Source: Phascolomyces articulosus (taxonomy: Eukaryota; Mucoromycota; Mucoromycetes; Mucorales; Lichtheimiaceae). Taken from it: DNA of 64,000 nucleotides. Below, one piece after another: positions 37,057 through 47,760 of this stretch. The number at the start of each line of letters is the position of its first letter. Positions within the stretch are counted from its first letter, which is position 1. The stretch spans positions 270,519 through 334,518 of the forward strand of contig JAIXMP010000041.1 of NCBI GenBank assembly GCA_025677815.1, read 5' to 3'. The position numbers and the translations under genes are program-made. The notes under the pieces were generated by a model. It was given only the letters and a program-made list of their open reading frames with translations, ran no database searches and was not told the DNA's origin.

Positions 37057-37150
37057 CCTGTGAATGTATCGAGAAGTTTGTCAAAGAATTGGTATTACGT
37101 TGGTACGAGGATTAGAAGAAGATCTTATTATGTTTGTATCCAATTCTTAG
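37057..37150 (+). pseudogene. possible ABC transporter relic
   Basis: A 28-codon piece reads MYREVCQRIGITLVRGLEE and is preceded by an in-frame stop. It resembles the sequence just after Walker B in ABC-D type half-transporters, where a helix then GITLVSVGHR occurs, but the H-loop His is absent. It is very short, so this is a weak call. Confidence 0.2.
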
Positions 37151-37355
37151 CGTAAAAAAGGATGATAGGTTAGTTAATAATATATATATATATATATGCT
37201 TTCCTCTGGATTTCTTTGATATACATTATTAAAATTTATTACCTAGTATTTAGAAAAATCGAGTTTTTTTCCAGCTCTTGACCCTAATTTAAAAGAACTT
37301 GAGCTATTTAAATACTGCAAGGCCTAAGAAAATATTTTCCTATTAGTAATTAATC

Positions 37356-39793
37356 TTAGCAAAAATTTAGACTGTAAATATGATGAACGAATACCTGTGT
37401 TTCGTTGATTCTGATAGGGGAATCAAAAGATTCAATGATCATTTCTTTTTTCGCATTGTTCTGTTTCTGTCTTATCGACTCAATACATAATTTTGCATTC
37501 TTAATAACAATTTCCTAAACAATAAGTTAAAATAATGAGCTTCTTTTTTTTAACCCTTATTACGATATGCAGTATCTAAATTTGGCGTCAAAATAACTTA
37601 CTTGGAGTGTGTTCATATTTTCAAAGAGACCCATCATGACATCAAAATCATGTCTGTTTTGTGGGATAAAAAAAGTACCAATTTCATAGCAACGATACAT
37701 TCCATGAAACTTATGATCTGCAGCGTATATATGGCATTGGCGACCTATATATATAAAGATGAGTTGAACAGCCAATAACTACTACTAATAAGCTCCTCTT
37801 TTATTACCTTCACAAACTAAACCGCACACGGTAAGGTCAAAGTTGTCAGCACCATCCTTGGTCATTTTATTGAGGCAATCTTTTAGGCATCGTGCCAATT
37901 TTGGTATATCACCACTGATTGAATTACGAGGTGGCTTACATTCGACCAGAAGTACCAGCTGACTGAACTTTCCATCATTAGTGTTAATACTATAGTCGCC
38001 CTTCTTTCCTTCAGCAGTATCATCAAATCTTCTTCGGCTGTCACAAGATGCTTGTATCACCCCATTGGCACTACATAAACAAATAATATGTTAAAACAAC
38101 TTCACTAGGCACAAAAAAAATAATGATATATTTTAGAATAGATGTATCAAATTACCCTTCACTTGTAATATATTCGTCGTTTGGAAAGTATGAGCGAAGT
38201 ATAGGTGAAATAGTATCTTTAACGAACGTATCCTCGTTTGCGTCGCTTGTATCATAATTGGATGGATACACCTTTAACCTATTAAACATATCAGTATCTT
38301 GATGACACCATGAAGAGTCATTAAAATAAGATGAACTTACAAAGTATCATAAATATTTTGGTAAATTTCTGAATGACGGTCTTTATCTGCGCTGCACCAA
38401 TGGTTTAAAATGTCTTTTGCAACATTTACACCACCAGAACGCATGGCCTAATGAAAAATAATTATCAATAAGGGCAAAATGAAGCAAAGATAAAGAAATT
38501 AAAATGGTACCTGGTTGATTTTGTATATCCAGTGAACTTGATTCATTGCAACTGGCATGATCTTGAATGACTTTAAAGAATCATCCATCATCTTCTTCCA
38601 TATATTTGGCATCATCCGGTTTCCTTTCGAGGAATTTTCACCAATAAAACATATAAAATTTAAGGCCCTTTCATATAAACAAGTTAAAAACAGTGGTCTT
38701 CAGATTGTATAACACATACACAGAGCAAAATACACATACAACTGATCTACCGTGGACAGAACATCTAGATTTTTTGCGGACTCCAATACTTCACACCGAT
38801 ACTTCAAAAACTGGTCAGTAATGTCAAGGTCATCTACAATCCACTATTGAACAAAATATTTCAGTCGATTATCCTGGCTATACACATTACCCATAATTAA
38901 ACAAAGAAACTTAAAATACTACCTTTTCACCACCCTCTGGTGCTGAATATTCCCATTGTCCATCGCCAACAAGATAGAAATAATAGTCGGTTTTTTTTTT
39001 ATTTTTAATGGTGGATGAGGAGGAGGAGGATGTTTCTTCTTTGAACGTGTGGTCTGAACCTGATCCACTCCACTATAGAAAAATAGAAACCATAGATAAG
39101 CCATTAATTTCAAAAGGGTAAGGATGGTCAGGATGGTCAGGATGTTAAAAATAAAGAAGGATATACATACATTTTCGTTTTCTAGCACCAACTTATTTTG
39201 ATTTCTTGTAACCACAGGCAATCTTGATTCAACTAAATAAATTAACAAGTAAAATTTCAACAACTCAGTTATACCACAACAAATTAAACAACTTTTTTCT
39301 TCTTGATTACCTTCTTTAATATTAATTTTTTTTGAACTACTACCACTATTTTCGCCACTATTTTCCTCCTGTTCAAAAATAAAAATAAGTATGAGTATAT
39401 GATAGATTTGGCATTGTTTTTTTTTAGAATTACCATGATTTTTCTTTTTGCAGACACGTATTGTTTCACTTCCATTTTATTTGCGATTTCGAGATCCACT
39501 TTTAACCAATAATCATCGATTTCTTTTTTTTCTAATAACTAATGAAAAATATTGTTAATATATTATATTTTATTGTAACTCTGATCTTTAATACATACTG
39601 CAAAATTGGTTTGGATAATGACTTGTGCCCAGAAACGCGCTGGAGAATCACTCCAACTTGCAACTTTTCGAACCGCTTTTTTGAATTCTTCGACGGCAGT
39701 TACTTGGTTATTATAATCAGATTGTTTAAAACAATCAATAATATCAAATGGATTATCACTCCAATGATGCTTTATATATTTTATAAATGCCAT
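37356..39793 (-). CDS. twelve-exon protein with PD-(D/E)XK-like core
   Basis: Twelve exons join in phase to 547 aa from the ATG at 39793 (MAFIKYIKHHWSDNPF): 39793-39599, 39538-39434, 39368-39311, 39232-39171, 39072-38923, 38843-38722, 38667-38511, 38447-38341, 38278-38156, 38070-37808, 37744-37602, 37514-37356. The C-terminal part holds ISPILRSYFPNDEY, KKGDYSI (D385), LVLLVECKPP (E403, K405), DIPKLARCLKDCLNKM and LTVCGLVCEG followed by CHIYAADHKFHGMYRCYEIG. The spaced D then ExK between hydrophobic strands resembles PD-(D/E)XK nucleases. From memory, proteins of this general shape are common and uncharacterised in Mucorales. Function is unknown. The exon 6 donor (GTGTAT) is unusual, and the last codons may instead be spliced. 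An in-frame hydrophobic extension upstream of the chosen ATG is possible. Confidence 0.72.
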
Positions 39794-40491
39794 GTGGTAA
39801 GTATGAGATATGAAAGCTATACGAAGGTGTTCAAATGAAGAAAAAAAATAGAGGAAGAGTGTGTGAGGGAAAACAAGGAAAGGCGTGTGAGAGAAAGAAA
39901 ATGCATAAGCAAGTGGAGCTGGAAAAAAGATATAAAACTGTAACTCGCTACTTGTAACAGCCAGCAACCACATCAACCAATCACATGCAAATAAAGCCAT
40001 GGCTAACAATCATTATAATCATATCATATAGTTATACGAGTAACATGCAATTTATTATTACAAGAAACATTTGTTAATATTAATAGTAGATAATTTGCGA
40101 TGTAATTGTATTTGTATCGAATGATCTCCTTTATCCTCAAACATATATAAACCCAATTCTTTATCATATATAAAATATCATATTCTTATCCTATTTTAAT
40201 TATATATTTATCTGTCTTCTATTTCAATATCCGAATAACTTACACCACTCTTCACTTTCATAGAAATGGTATTATCACTTTTCCTCTTGCACGTATCGCA
40301 CGGTTTTTGGCTTTATGATCAAACAGGTAAATGTGGTTTATTTATTTACTGTGTTAATTTTCTGCATTACATATAGTTTTCTATTTGAATGGGACAATTT
40401 AACCATCAATTAATCTTGTACTTGTTAACCATTTTTTTTTTCAAACATTTTTATTGCTTATTTTAAAGAATATTTGGAGTTTAATTTGCCA
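39794..40491. other. intergenic region
   Basis: Upstream DNA of the minus-strand twelve-exon gene, up to the tandem triplication. AT-rich; no other gene was seen. Confidence 0.45.
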
Positions 40492-41466
40492 CACAACACC
40501 TGTATCTGTCTAAGTTGCTGATGGGTGTCCAGTATCATTGATTAGGATGTTATTGGATAGTGAAGATGAAGTCGGGATGATTTCCTGGGTTGCTTGGGTG
40601 ATTCCAAGGATCCAAGTCTTTACAGCAGGACAACAGTCGAATGGGATGACTGAGTACTTGTAATACGTAGTCATCGCAGAATCCTCTGTCGTTGTGATGT
40701 GCACTGATACTTATTTTGTTGCCAGATTAATTGCTGGTAAGTTTGCGTGTTTGTTTATCCTAGTCTTGACATGGAATACTTTATAAAAAAAGAATCTAAC
40801 CTTTTGAAATGATATAGAACCGTGGTTCCTTGCCTGTTTATCATTGTTGCTGCACAACACCTGTATCTGTCTAAGTTGCTGATGGGTGTCCAGTATCATT
40901 GATTAGGATGTTATTGGATAGTGAAGATGAAGTCGGGATGATTTCCTGGGTTGCTTGGGTGATTCCAAGGATCCAAGTCTTTACAGCAGGACAACAGTCG
41001 AATGGGATGACTGAGTACTTGTAATACGTAGTCATCGCAGAATCCTCTGTCGTTGTGATGTGCACTGATACTTATTTTGTTGCCAGATTAATTGCTGGTA
41101 AGTTTGCGTGTTTGTTTATCCTAGTCTTGACATGGAATACTTTATAAAAAAAGAATCTAACCTTTTGAAATGATATAGAACCGTGGTTCCTTGCCTGTTT
41201 ATCATTGTTGCTGCACAACACCTGTATCTGTCTAAGTTGCTGATGGGTGTCCAGTATCATTGATTAGGATGTTATTGGATAGTGAAGATGAAGTCGGGAT
41301 GATTTCCTGGGTTGCTTGGGTGATTCCAAGGATCCAAGTCTTTACAGCAGGACAACAGTCGAATGGGATGACTGAGTACTTGTAATACGTAGTCATCGCA
41401 GAATCCTCTGTCGTTGTGATGTGCACTGATACTTATTTTGTTGCCAGATTAATTGCTGGTAAGTTT
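40492..41466 (+). repeat. 361-bp tandem triplication of an exon-like unit
   Basis: Units start at 40492, 40853 and 41214 with exact 361-bp spacing; the third is partial (253 bp). The copies look identical over the compared length, so the amplification is recent. On the plus strand each unit contains a frame reading VADGCPVSLIRMLLDSEDEV, then MISWVAWVIPRIQVFTAGQQ, ending EYL before a TAA. The same frame continues YVVIAESSVVVMCTDTYFVA up to a GTAAGT donor. In units 2 and 3 an acceptor-like GATATAG lies upstream. Two in-frame TAA codons (in unit 1 at 40511 and 40661) break every copy. The unit looks like one decayed exon plus its following intron, multiplied. Confidence 0.9.
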
Positions 41467-41967
41467 ACATCCTATTTCTAATCAACGCTTTATGAGTTAA
41501 TAATTTTTAACTTATTAGTATGTTTTACAATGCAGTTTTGGATCCTCTTATAAAGAGAAACCCAGTCACGCCTTACGTTTAATACCAAGAAAAGTACCTG
41601 AGAAAATTATAAATGATTATCCAAAACAAATAGGATTTATCCTGCGAAAGAAAACTACCTTGTGATATTGATAGTAACCTTTTACCTAATAAAACAAGCT
41701 CTTCGACACTCTTTATTATAGCTTTTCTTTAATAATACATGTATTGTCACTATATGATTGTAGAAAATTATGTAATAATCTATCCATGGTAGTTTTATTA
41801 TACTACACTACTGTGTCTCATCTAATATTAAAAAAAATAGCCAAAGCTTCTTCAATTGGATATTTCAAGAATAAACATATATAAACATTGTATTTTTTTT
41901 TAAAAAAAGAACATTTATTTTTTTGTATTGCTGGATGGTTATTAAAGAAAATCGTGGATATATTATT
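41467..41967. other. noncoding 3' flank of the inverted F-box copy
   Basis: From about 41647 to 41967 the sequence matches, inverted, the 3' flank of the intact F-box gene (17550-17835). The 41467-41646 part links it to the triplication and holds nothing recognisable. Confidence 0.6.
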
Positions 41968-43023
41968 TTACAAGTCTTTTTCATCAATGTCATCACAACC
42001 CTTTACAGTTAAATTTATGGAGGTCCCTTTAAACGCTTTCAAACCTTCAGAGGAGATAAAGAACAGGTTTTCCAAATGGAGTTGTTTCAGTTGTTTGATG
42101 GCAGCGAGAGCAATTAACGTGTTATCCTTAACAGAATTCATATCTTCCAATGTGATGGAACAATACCTGGGATGATATTGTAATTTTTTGGCCAAATTGA
42201 GCATGCCTTGTTCCGACAGCCTAGCTTTATTGAATGAAAGATGTTTCAATGCTGGAAGTTGAACCAGATGATCAATCACAGAATCAACACGAAAACTTTT
42301 GCTTTCAATGACTCGAAAATCTTCAAGAACAGTAGGGAGTTGTCTATCTTTTGAAATCAACGCATCAAATAATGTTTTCATTTTTTCATCTGTAGTTGCG
42401 GCTCTATCGATCGTCAGTCTTTGTAAATAGGGTAGATTGCCAATAGCCGTATATGTCTCCGTGGATAAATTGACAAAACAGCCTTTGCTCAAGGAAAGCC
42501 AACGAAAGTGGATTGCATTTTGTAATAAAGGTGGAATAAAGGTTTTACATGCTATGTTACCTGCATATAAGTGAACTGATCGCAATTCACGTAGCGAACG
42601 ACATGCTTTTGCTAATGTATCCAAGTCCTCTTCATCTGCTTCTTCAAGTTCGAATTTAGGTGTACCACTTAAAGAATATTTCATAAAAAGCAATATCGTC
42701 AGAAACACTACTATCGATTGCATTCATACTTAGTGGGCGGGTCGTGCTGTGATGCTGGTTGAGTGTAGGTACAATATCCAATGGTTTTTTGATTTCCACT
42801 ACAAGTTCCTGTAAACCGTCTTGCGTTGCTGCTGCTGCTGATACACCTTTTTTCCTTCTTCTTTTTTTTTTGGTCTCGTCATCATATATATCATATGTTT
42901 CTAATTTGGTGTTATAAGACAACCGCTTGAACTTTTGACAGTTACAACTATGTACGATACCCATTACAATAGGGTCACATCCTCTATTATTATTAATGGG
43001 CAAATAGTGTGGCTCCTTGCATG
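41968..43023 (-). pseudogene. F-box/LRR pseudogene, LRR half (3' of the insertion)
   Basis: The minus strand reads almost the same protein as exon 2 of the gene at 15456. It contains FELEEADEEDLDTLAKACRS, LRWLSL-type repeats, MKTLFDALISKDRQLPTVLE and SFNKARLSEQGMLNLAKKL, and it ends DEKDL-stop as in the intact copy. A frameshift near 42660-42720 splits it, where the intact gene has the FYDISFLIGTFKFELEE segment. It stops abruptly at 43023, where the transposon begins; the rest of the gene resumes at 46729. The similarity makes it the closest paralogue in the window. Confidence 0.9.
43020..43023. repeat. target-site duplication CATG, left copy
   Basis: CATG directly precedes the TGTTACCGTC terminus. 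The same four bases follow the other end at 46729-46732. The intact gene has a CATG within ATGCATGCA at the corresponding place. Confidence 0.8.
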
Positions 43024-43051
43024 TGTTACCGTCCAAATTAAATATCCGTCC
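43024..43051 (+). repeat. left terminal inverted repeat
   Basis: TGTTACCGTC, then CAAATTAAATATCCGTCC. It pairs with 46701-46728 on the opposite strand, with two C/T differences (positions 11 and 23); similarity fades further inward. Confidence 0.85.
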
Positions 43052-43213
43052 GAATTAAAGATGGATGGCACTAACGCCGCCCAATTTTAACGTTTAATTT
43101 GCACTGGCCCATACTCATGTAAACACTGACTCATCAAATAGATACTGAAACACTTAGCGAATAAATAAATATAAAATTATTTTCTTTTTTTCCAACCATT
43201 CATTTTTTTATTT

Positions 43214-45509
43214 ATGGCTGAAGCTACATGGTTAACAAAAGACCGTTTTTGTGTGCTTGTTGAAGAGTACATTGAACGTCTTCATCCGTATTTTAAAAAC
43301 AAGACTCTTATTGCACAAGGAGATTATGAGAATATCAAGAAAATTTTGGGTGTATGTTGTTATTAATCTAGTGCATTTTAAAAAGTAGAGGATACATTAA
43401 TACTTTCTAATACCTTATAAATCTTTTTCATTATATATATGGTAACAATTCAATTTGTAGTGCTGTGTATCGGATTTGGGTTAAGAAGCGCTTTGGTCTG
43501 GAGAGAATCGACAACTCGTCCATTGTATGTGAAAAACTCAAGGAACCTGTAAATTTTAGTTTCATAGGAAAGCCTGTTGCTGTGAAAGAAAGTATCTATG
43601 ACATTATTGTGATGGTTCACCTTCAAACTCAACATGGTGGTCGAGATCTGACCTTTAAGCAGGTACATAATAAAATATCGTTATTGTAGATATTGATACA
43701 TTTACTCACAAACTATTTTTATATATAAAGGTTTCATCTCAATATGGTCATATTCCAAAAGAAATTGTTGCAGAGGCAGTGAAGAATTGCTCAGAGTGTG
43801 CTGTACAGCGTCGGATTCGTAAAACAACAACAGCAGCACGTCCAATTGTAGCTGGTGGATTTATGCACCGTCTTCAAGTAAGTTAAGCATTAGGTTGTTT
43901 CCTATAAAAATGGTCTAGGCCATTATATATATTATGATAGCATTTGTACTAATAATGTATGTTTGGTGGATAAGATGGACCTTATTGACTATGTTTCACA
44001 TAGACAAAATACTGATGCTATGAGATCCATTCTCTATATCAAAGATCATTATACAAAGTGGTCCTGGGTTTTTCCCCTTGCATCCAAAGAACCTTCACCA
44101 GTAGCTGAAAAGCTCCATATAATTTTTTGTCAAGCCTCAGCACCGATAATTTTGCAGAGCGATAACGGAAAAGAATTTGTTGCTAGTGTTATTGTAAGAA
44201 ATATGTCTTTCTGTCTAAATGTGGCATGGTGCAACTATATATAAAGTACTTATTTTTTTTATGGAAATGTATGGTATGTAGAAAAACCTCCCAAAGCAAT
44301 GGCCCGGTATGAAGCTTATTAATAGTGGCCCTAGACACCCACAGTCTCAAGGGCTTGTGGAAAGGGGCAATGCGACTTTATCAAAGAAGCTTGGAACCTG
44401 GCTTGGTCACAATCAAACAAAAGACTGGGCCATTAGATTAGTAGATAGTGGTAGTTTATCATATGAACACTTCTTTTGCCAAAGGCATAAAATGCACCCC
44501 ATATGAGGCAGTGTACAGACAAAAGCCACGAGTAAACATAATGTTCTATCAGTAATTAGAAGAGCAATTTCCTTATAGAGTTGTGGTAGATGAAGATAAA
44601 CTTACTGTAGACACTCAAGAGTTTCTAGGTCTCAGAGAAACAGGTAATAATTATTTTTTAATGTCACTTTACAACTTTTAGATAAAAAAGACTGACTAGA
44701 TGACTGTTTTGTAGCTAATATTTTTGGTCAGAATCGACTTAGTAATGGGGAATCTTTTGTTGAGGATCAAAATGGTATGTTCAATCTCTTTCTTGTCTTA
44801 TTGAGGGCAAATCTTTAACAATTTTTTCACTGTATATACTATAGAAAATGATCTTATTAGCGTGGATGATCCTATAGATGATAACCCAGAGGATGTAGGT
44901 ATACTGGATAGACATGCACCTATCGGTAAAGTAGCCACTGTCAGATACCTTGCATCAGCCCAAAAAAAATTAAATAAATGTATGTGATGTGCTAACATTC
45001 TCTATACTTTTTATTGTTTGTCAATAACCAAATTCTAATATAATTTCTCCATGGTATAATAGACTCTCGAAGAAGAAAGGTGAAGTCAGTTATGCTGCTG
45101 GCGACTAAGTTGGCATCCTCATCGATTACTTCGATCGGAATCGAAGTGAACCATGGTACCTACCATGTAAAGTACGTCTTGTGGACGAAAGAAATTCATC
45201 CAACCGCCATAAATATCAAGTCCAATCCAAGTACAGCATTGTATTATCAACATTTTTTGAAGCAGAATTATCAGATTTTCGCAACATGAACTTCCCACAG
45301 TTGAATGATGTCGACATCACTGCTCCCTGTGTATCAATCACTGTTCGATCTACTATAAAAAAACAAGAAGTGATGCAGGTGTAATTTTTAAAGCGATGTG
45401 CAAGTGTAAGGGCAAATGTAACACGAACCTATGCCACTGCAAGAAAAATAATATTGCTTGTGGTCCAAATTATCATGCTCATAGCATTTGTTGTTGCAAT
45501 AAGGATTGA
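43214..45509 (+). pseudogene. Ginger/KRBA2-type transposase, frameshifted
   Basis: Coding blocks separated by intron-like gaps run from the ATG at 43214. The N-terminal block is TWLTKDRFCVLVEEYIERL. An HHCC integrase zinc-binding region follows, with VHLQTQHGGRDL, then KNCSECAVQRR. The DDE core has MDLIDY, ILYIKDHYTKWSWVFPLAS, LQSDNGKEF and HPQSQGLVERGNATL; the last D and E are about 36 residues apart. After it come NTSFAKGIKCTPYEAVY and a C-terminal region (GILIDYFDRNRSEPWYLPC), then a Cys-rich tail (CKCKGKC, CHCKKNNIACG, CCC). A frameshift near 44450, a TAA near 45107 and a first junction that does not join in phase show decay. The arrangement matches integrases of the KRBA2/SCAND3 and Ginger type. 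Confidence 0.85.
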
Positions 45510-46700
45510 ATATAATCTGTGGGTACTCTTCTTTTTTTTATCAAAACATTTTCTATATCAAATCTTTTCTATATCAAGCAATTTTTATATATCAAGCTAT
45601 TTCCGTATCTAGATTAAAATTTATATTTATTATTGTGGAAGACTGGATTGACCTGCGCCTATAGGCATGTGGTCGCTTCCTTGCGGTACTTTGTGGTAAA
45701 GATTATGTATGAGCAAAAGAATATATGGCATCAGCTGAAAAACCCCCCTTTAGGAGGAAAAGCTAAGCTAGTGTGGATAATGTGGTAATGTTACATATGT
45801 AAGAGAAATAAAAAGGGGAAATAGAAGGTATAATGATTATGAGTGGGAGGAGTGGAAAATATATATTTATATAGTAACTTGGTTACTTTCTTGAGTTGGA
45901 TATGATGGGAGTTGTGGTGGCAGCGGTGGTTCTTCAGGTTCCGGTTCATCTTCTTCGTAGTCATATTTCCGTATCTATATACCAAGTCATTTTTTCTTCG
46001 GTATCTTTTTTTTATCTATATTATTTCAATCTTCTATGTGTGTTTGTCTATTATTTATTCAAGCAAATGTTCTTTTTATTGTCTCAATCTTTATATAAAT
46101 TTGCTTATATGTTATCTTATTCAAACAATTTTTATTTTTTTCAAGCCGGATGCCCCTTATAATTATAATTATCCAAATATTTCTGTTATACTTTTTTCTT
46201 CTTCTTTACCTTGTAGCTTTTTCCTTATATTTTCTCTATATTTTTTCCCAAGCAGTTCTATTACAGTACTACATATATACTTTACCATCATTAAGTCAAT
46301 TCCCTTTCTGTACTCTTCATTTCATCCAAAATGTTTTTTTATACATTTATACATTTACTCATGTACCCCACATAACTCTTCTATTATATATTACAAGAAA
46401 TATTCTCATTTTTTTTATCTTGCATCATCTTTCAAAAACAACATCGTCTTTTTATTTTTAGCTTTTTTTTTATAAAATAAAATACGACAGCTTTTATTAT
46501 TTCCAGAATTATTAGAATAATGGTTTATATAAATAACATGTACAGCAAAATATGATATAATGGCATTTAGAAATAAATATCAAACAATATTGACCATAAA
46601 AAACTGTTCTTGTCAAGTTGGACTGGTCCAAATCAACCATTTAGAGTTGGACGATAAATTTCCCGTCGAACTTAAAAGTTAGACCGTCCAACTTGTGTTT
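45510..46700. other. noncoding 3' part of the transposon
   Basis: AT-rich DNA inside the element between the transposase and the right terminal repeat. A 187-codon plus-strand frame near 45912-46475 is nearly all Phe, Leu, Ile, Tyr and Ser, as expected from T-rich DNA, and is not called. Confidence 0.55.
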
Positions 46701-46728
46701 GGACGAATATTTAATTTAGACGGTAACA
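46701..46728 (-). repeat. right terminal inverted repeat
   Basis: Reverse complement begins TGTTACCGTC, then TAAATTAAATATTCGTCC; it matches the left end except for two C/T transitions. CATG follows directly. Confidence 0.85.
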
Positions 46729-46732
46729 CATG
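46729..46732. repeat. target-site duplication CATG, right copy
   Basis: Directly follows the right terminal repeat and equals 43020-43023. Confidence 0.8.
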
Positions 46733-47760
46733 CATCAATGCCACATTACAAATCAGATGGTGATATACCGTCACAATCCAGTTTCAAAGCTTTTCCAAAG
46801 CTAAAAACGTAACAAAATATGTAGGTTCACATTGGAACCTGTGAAATTCCAATATCTTTTGATATTTATGATTATTTAAAAGCTAATTTTATAATAAGAC
46901 CAAAATAATATTGCTCAGTGACGTATCCATCATCATCATCCTTTTTTTTCTTTTGGCTCGCTTTTTCGTCTATTTTTTTTTCTTTTTACTTATCATATGA
47001 ATTTTATGCAATCTATTGAAAACACAATTGTGTATTTGATCGAATAGCTCATCAAATACTTGCTTTCTAGGGTCTGCTACATTTAGTGTAGTAATATATA
47101 TGGACTAATATATGGTAACAATCGTATTTCTTTTTCAGCATAAGAATAGTTTGCCGAGGTAGAAATGTTCCCCTACTGACGAACATGCAGAAATCTTGTC
47201 ACACCAAGTCAAGAAATATAAAGCACTCAGCTTGGGTGCATTCCAACAAAATAAGGCTGAAAACATCATTGCAAAGATTTGCAATGATACCAAATCGTTC
47301 ATTATTTTTTTGCGTTGCTTCATGAAGTTGTTGTAAAAGTAGATCACGATCCCCGTCAGTGTCTCCTTCAATAAGCTTTAGTCCTTTTTGATACACCCCA
47401 GTCATTTACTGCTGATTGCCACGCATCATATACTAGTCACCCATACAAACGTATCCGATCGAATGTGTCGGGGCAAGTTGTATCATCATTGGCGCGTCGC
47501 TTTCTGTCTTCTTGAAATCAGCTATCATGCCTAATGACGCAGCACGAATATCGAGGATTTTTAATAGTTGATTAAGAATACTGTTCATGGTTGAATCACA
47601 TAGATCGACTGCTTCAGGGAACCTGGATTCCTTAACGACGTTTTGAACGAGTTCAAGATTGAATGAATAAGATTCACAAGAGTCATTGGTATCAAACGTT
47701 TCATTCGAGAATGGAATAGTTTCTTGGCCTTTGGAACGCTTTGAGGTATTATTGATAAAA
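46729..47760 (-). pseudogene. F-box/LRR pseudogene, TPR/F-box half (5' of the insertion)
   Basis: Minus-strand continuation of the pseudogene at 41968-43023. From high to low coordinates it reads LVQNVVKESRFPEAVDLCDS, ILDIRAASLGMIADFKKTES and THSIGYVCMGD, then meets stops at the places where the intact gene has LWMLRGNQRQA. It continues GVYQKGLKLIEGDTDG and an F-box-like FGIIANLCNDVFSLILLECT. The part near 46733-46830 matches the start of exon 2 of the intact gene up to the insertion point. Two in-frame stop codons plus missing stretches show it was dead independently of the transposon. Confidence 0.85.

Larger units (their letters stand above)
43024..46728 (+). mobile_element. Ginger-like DDE DNA transposon, 3,705 bp, decayed
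   Basis: The element is bounded by imperfect terminal inverted repeats (43024-43051 and 46701-46728; 26 of 28 bases match), each starting TGTTACCGTC. CATG occurs on both sides as a 4-bp target duplication. Termini of the TGTNR type, 4-bp duplications and a Gypsy-integrase-like transposase are the reported hallmarks of the Ginger superfamily (from memory). The transposase frame (43214-45509) is broken by a frameshift and an in-frame stop, so the copy is non-autonomous now. The two flanks are halves of one F-box/LRR pseudogene, which fixes both boundaries independently. Confidence 0.85.

Noticed and set aside
40510..41426. Three identical 64-codon minus-strand frames in the tandem array
   Set aside because: They are the antisense of the plus-strand exon-like frame, which has a splice donor; repetition of the same DNA makes them look conserved.
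40492..41466. Long terminal repeats of a retrotransposon
   Set aside because: The units are adjacent with a constant 361-bp period, show no TG...CA ends and no internal coding region between them, so a tandem array fits better.
45912..46475. 187-codon plus-strand frame inside the transposon
   Set aside because: Composition is almost only Phe, Leu, Ile, Tyr and Ser, as expected for T-rich DNA; no motif or splice sites.
46733..46830. Part of the transposon's right end
   Set aside because: It aligns with exon 2 of the intact F-box gene up to the CATG, so it is target gene sequence, not element.
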